A DNA stretch of 64,000 bases, from contig SSNU01004331.1 in assembly GCA_012064415.1 (NCBI GenBank), positions 82,135 to 146,134 of the forward strand. Direction: 5' to 3'. Below are positions 62,120-64,000 of the stretch, one piece after another; the first letter of the stretch is position 1, and each line of letters opens with the position of its first letter. The notes under the pieces were generated by a model. The model did no database searches. It was not told the origin of the DNA and saw only the letters and a program-made list of their open reading frames with translations. This DNA comes from Gyrodactylus bullatarudis (Eukaryota > Platyhelminthes > Monogenea > Gyrodactylidea > Gyrodactylidae). A program made the position numbers and the translations under genes.

Positions 62120-64000
<1,881 letters not shown>

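Overview
The window is AT-rich metazoan nuclear DNA. Recognisable animal proteins are Groucho/TLE, an MNX/HB9 homeobox, TTLL9, TMEM218, SMCO4, EMC4, COX5A, an AN1-finger ZFAND2-like protein, an RNF126-like E3 and a SHB-like SH2 adaptor. The most distinctive trait is intron size. Many introns can be placed exactly because they restore a conserved reading frame, and several are only 23-40 nt long, for example 23 nt in TTLL9, 27 nt in TMEM218, 28 nt in ZFAND2 and 30 nt in groucho. Others reach 4.4 kb (SH2 adaptor) and 7.0 kb (groucho). Introns this short, next to cilium genes and a compact layout, recall simplified spiralians (dicyemids, orthonectids). That placement is inference and other compact metazoans are not excluded.

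Layout. 1-19.6 kb is gene-poor and repeat-rich. It holds large foldback elements, a composite hairpin repeat,  probable piggyBac-type MITEs, and two weakly supported small spliced genes (9.0-9.4 kb and 16.5-16.9 kb). 19.6-20.5 kb holds a secreted CAP-like protein with a hydrophobic tail. 22.8-28.4 kb is a dense block: TMEM218 (-), an unrecognised 103-aa protein (-), SMCO4 (-), ZFAND2 (+), COX5A (-), RNF126-like (+) and a small secreted peptide (-) whose start codon appears to be split by an intron. 28.7-29.2 kb is a second copy of the composite repeat. 30.0-41.3 kb holds a basic 194-aa protein (-), EMC4 (+), a small coiled-coil protein (-) and the seven-exon SH2 adaptor (-). 41.3-45.6 kb is intergenic with a 101-bp-arm hairpin. 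45.6-48.6 kb is a U1-type zinc-finger gene (-), head to head with groucho (+, 48.7-58.9 kb), whose 7-kb intron is full of simple repeats. 60.1-62.5 kb holds TTLL9, a Cys-rich membrane protein and the MNX homeobox, all on the minus strand. The last 1.5 kb is probably upstream of MNX.

The genes do not form one pathway. Themes are cilia (TMEM218 at the transition zone, TTLL9 as a glutamylase), ER and mitochondrial housekeeping (EMC4, COX5A, ZFAND2), ubiquitin (RNF126-like) and development (Groucho, MNX). Four tight head-to-head pairs suggest shared promoters. Gene models were assembled by eye from splice sites and frame continuity, with no transcript data, so exon ends are predictions.
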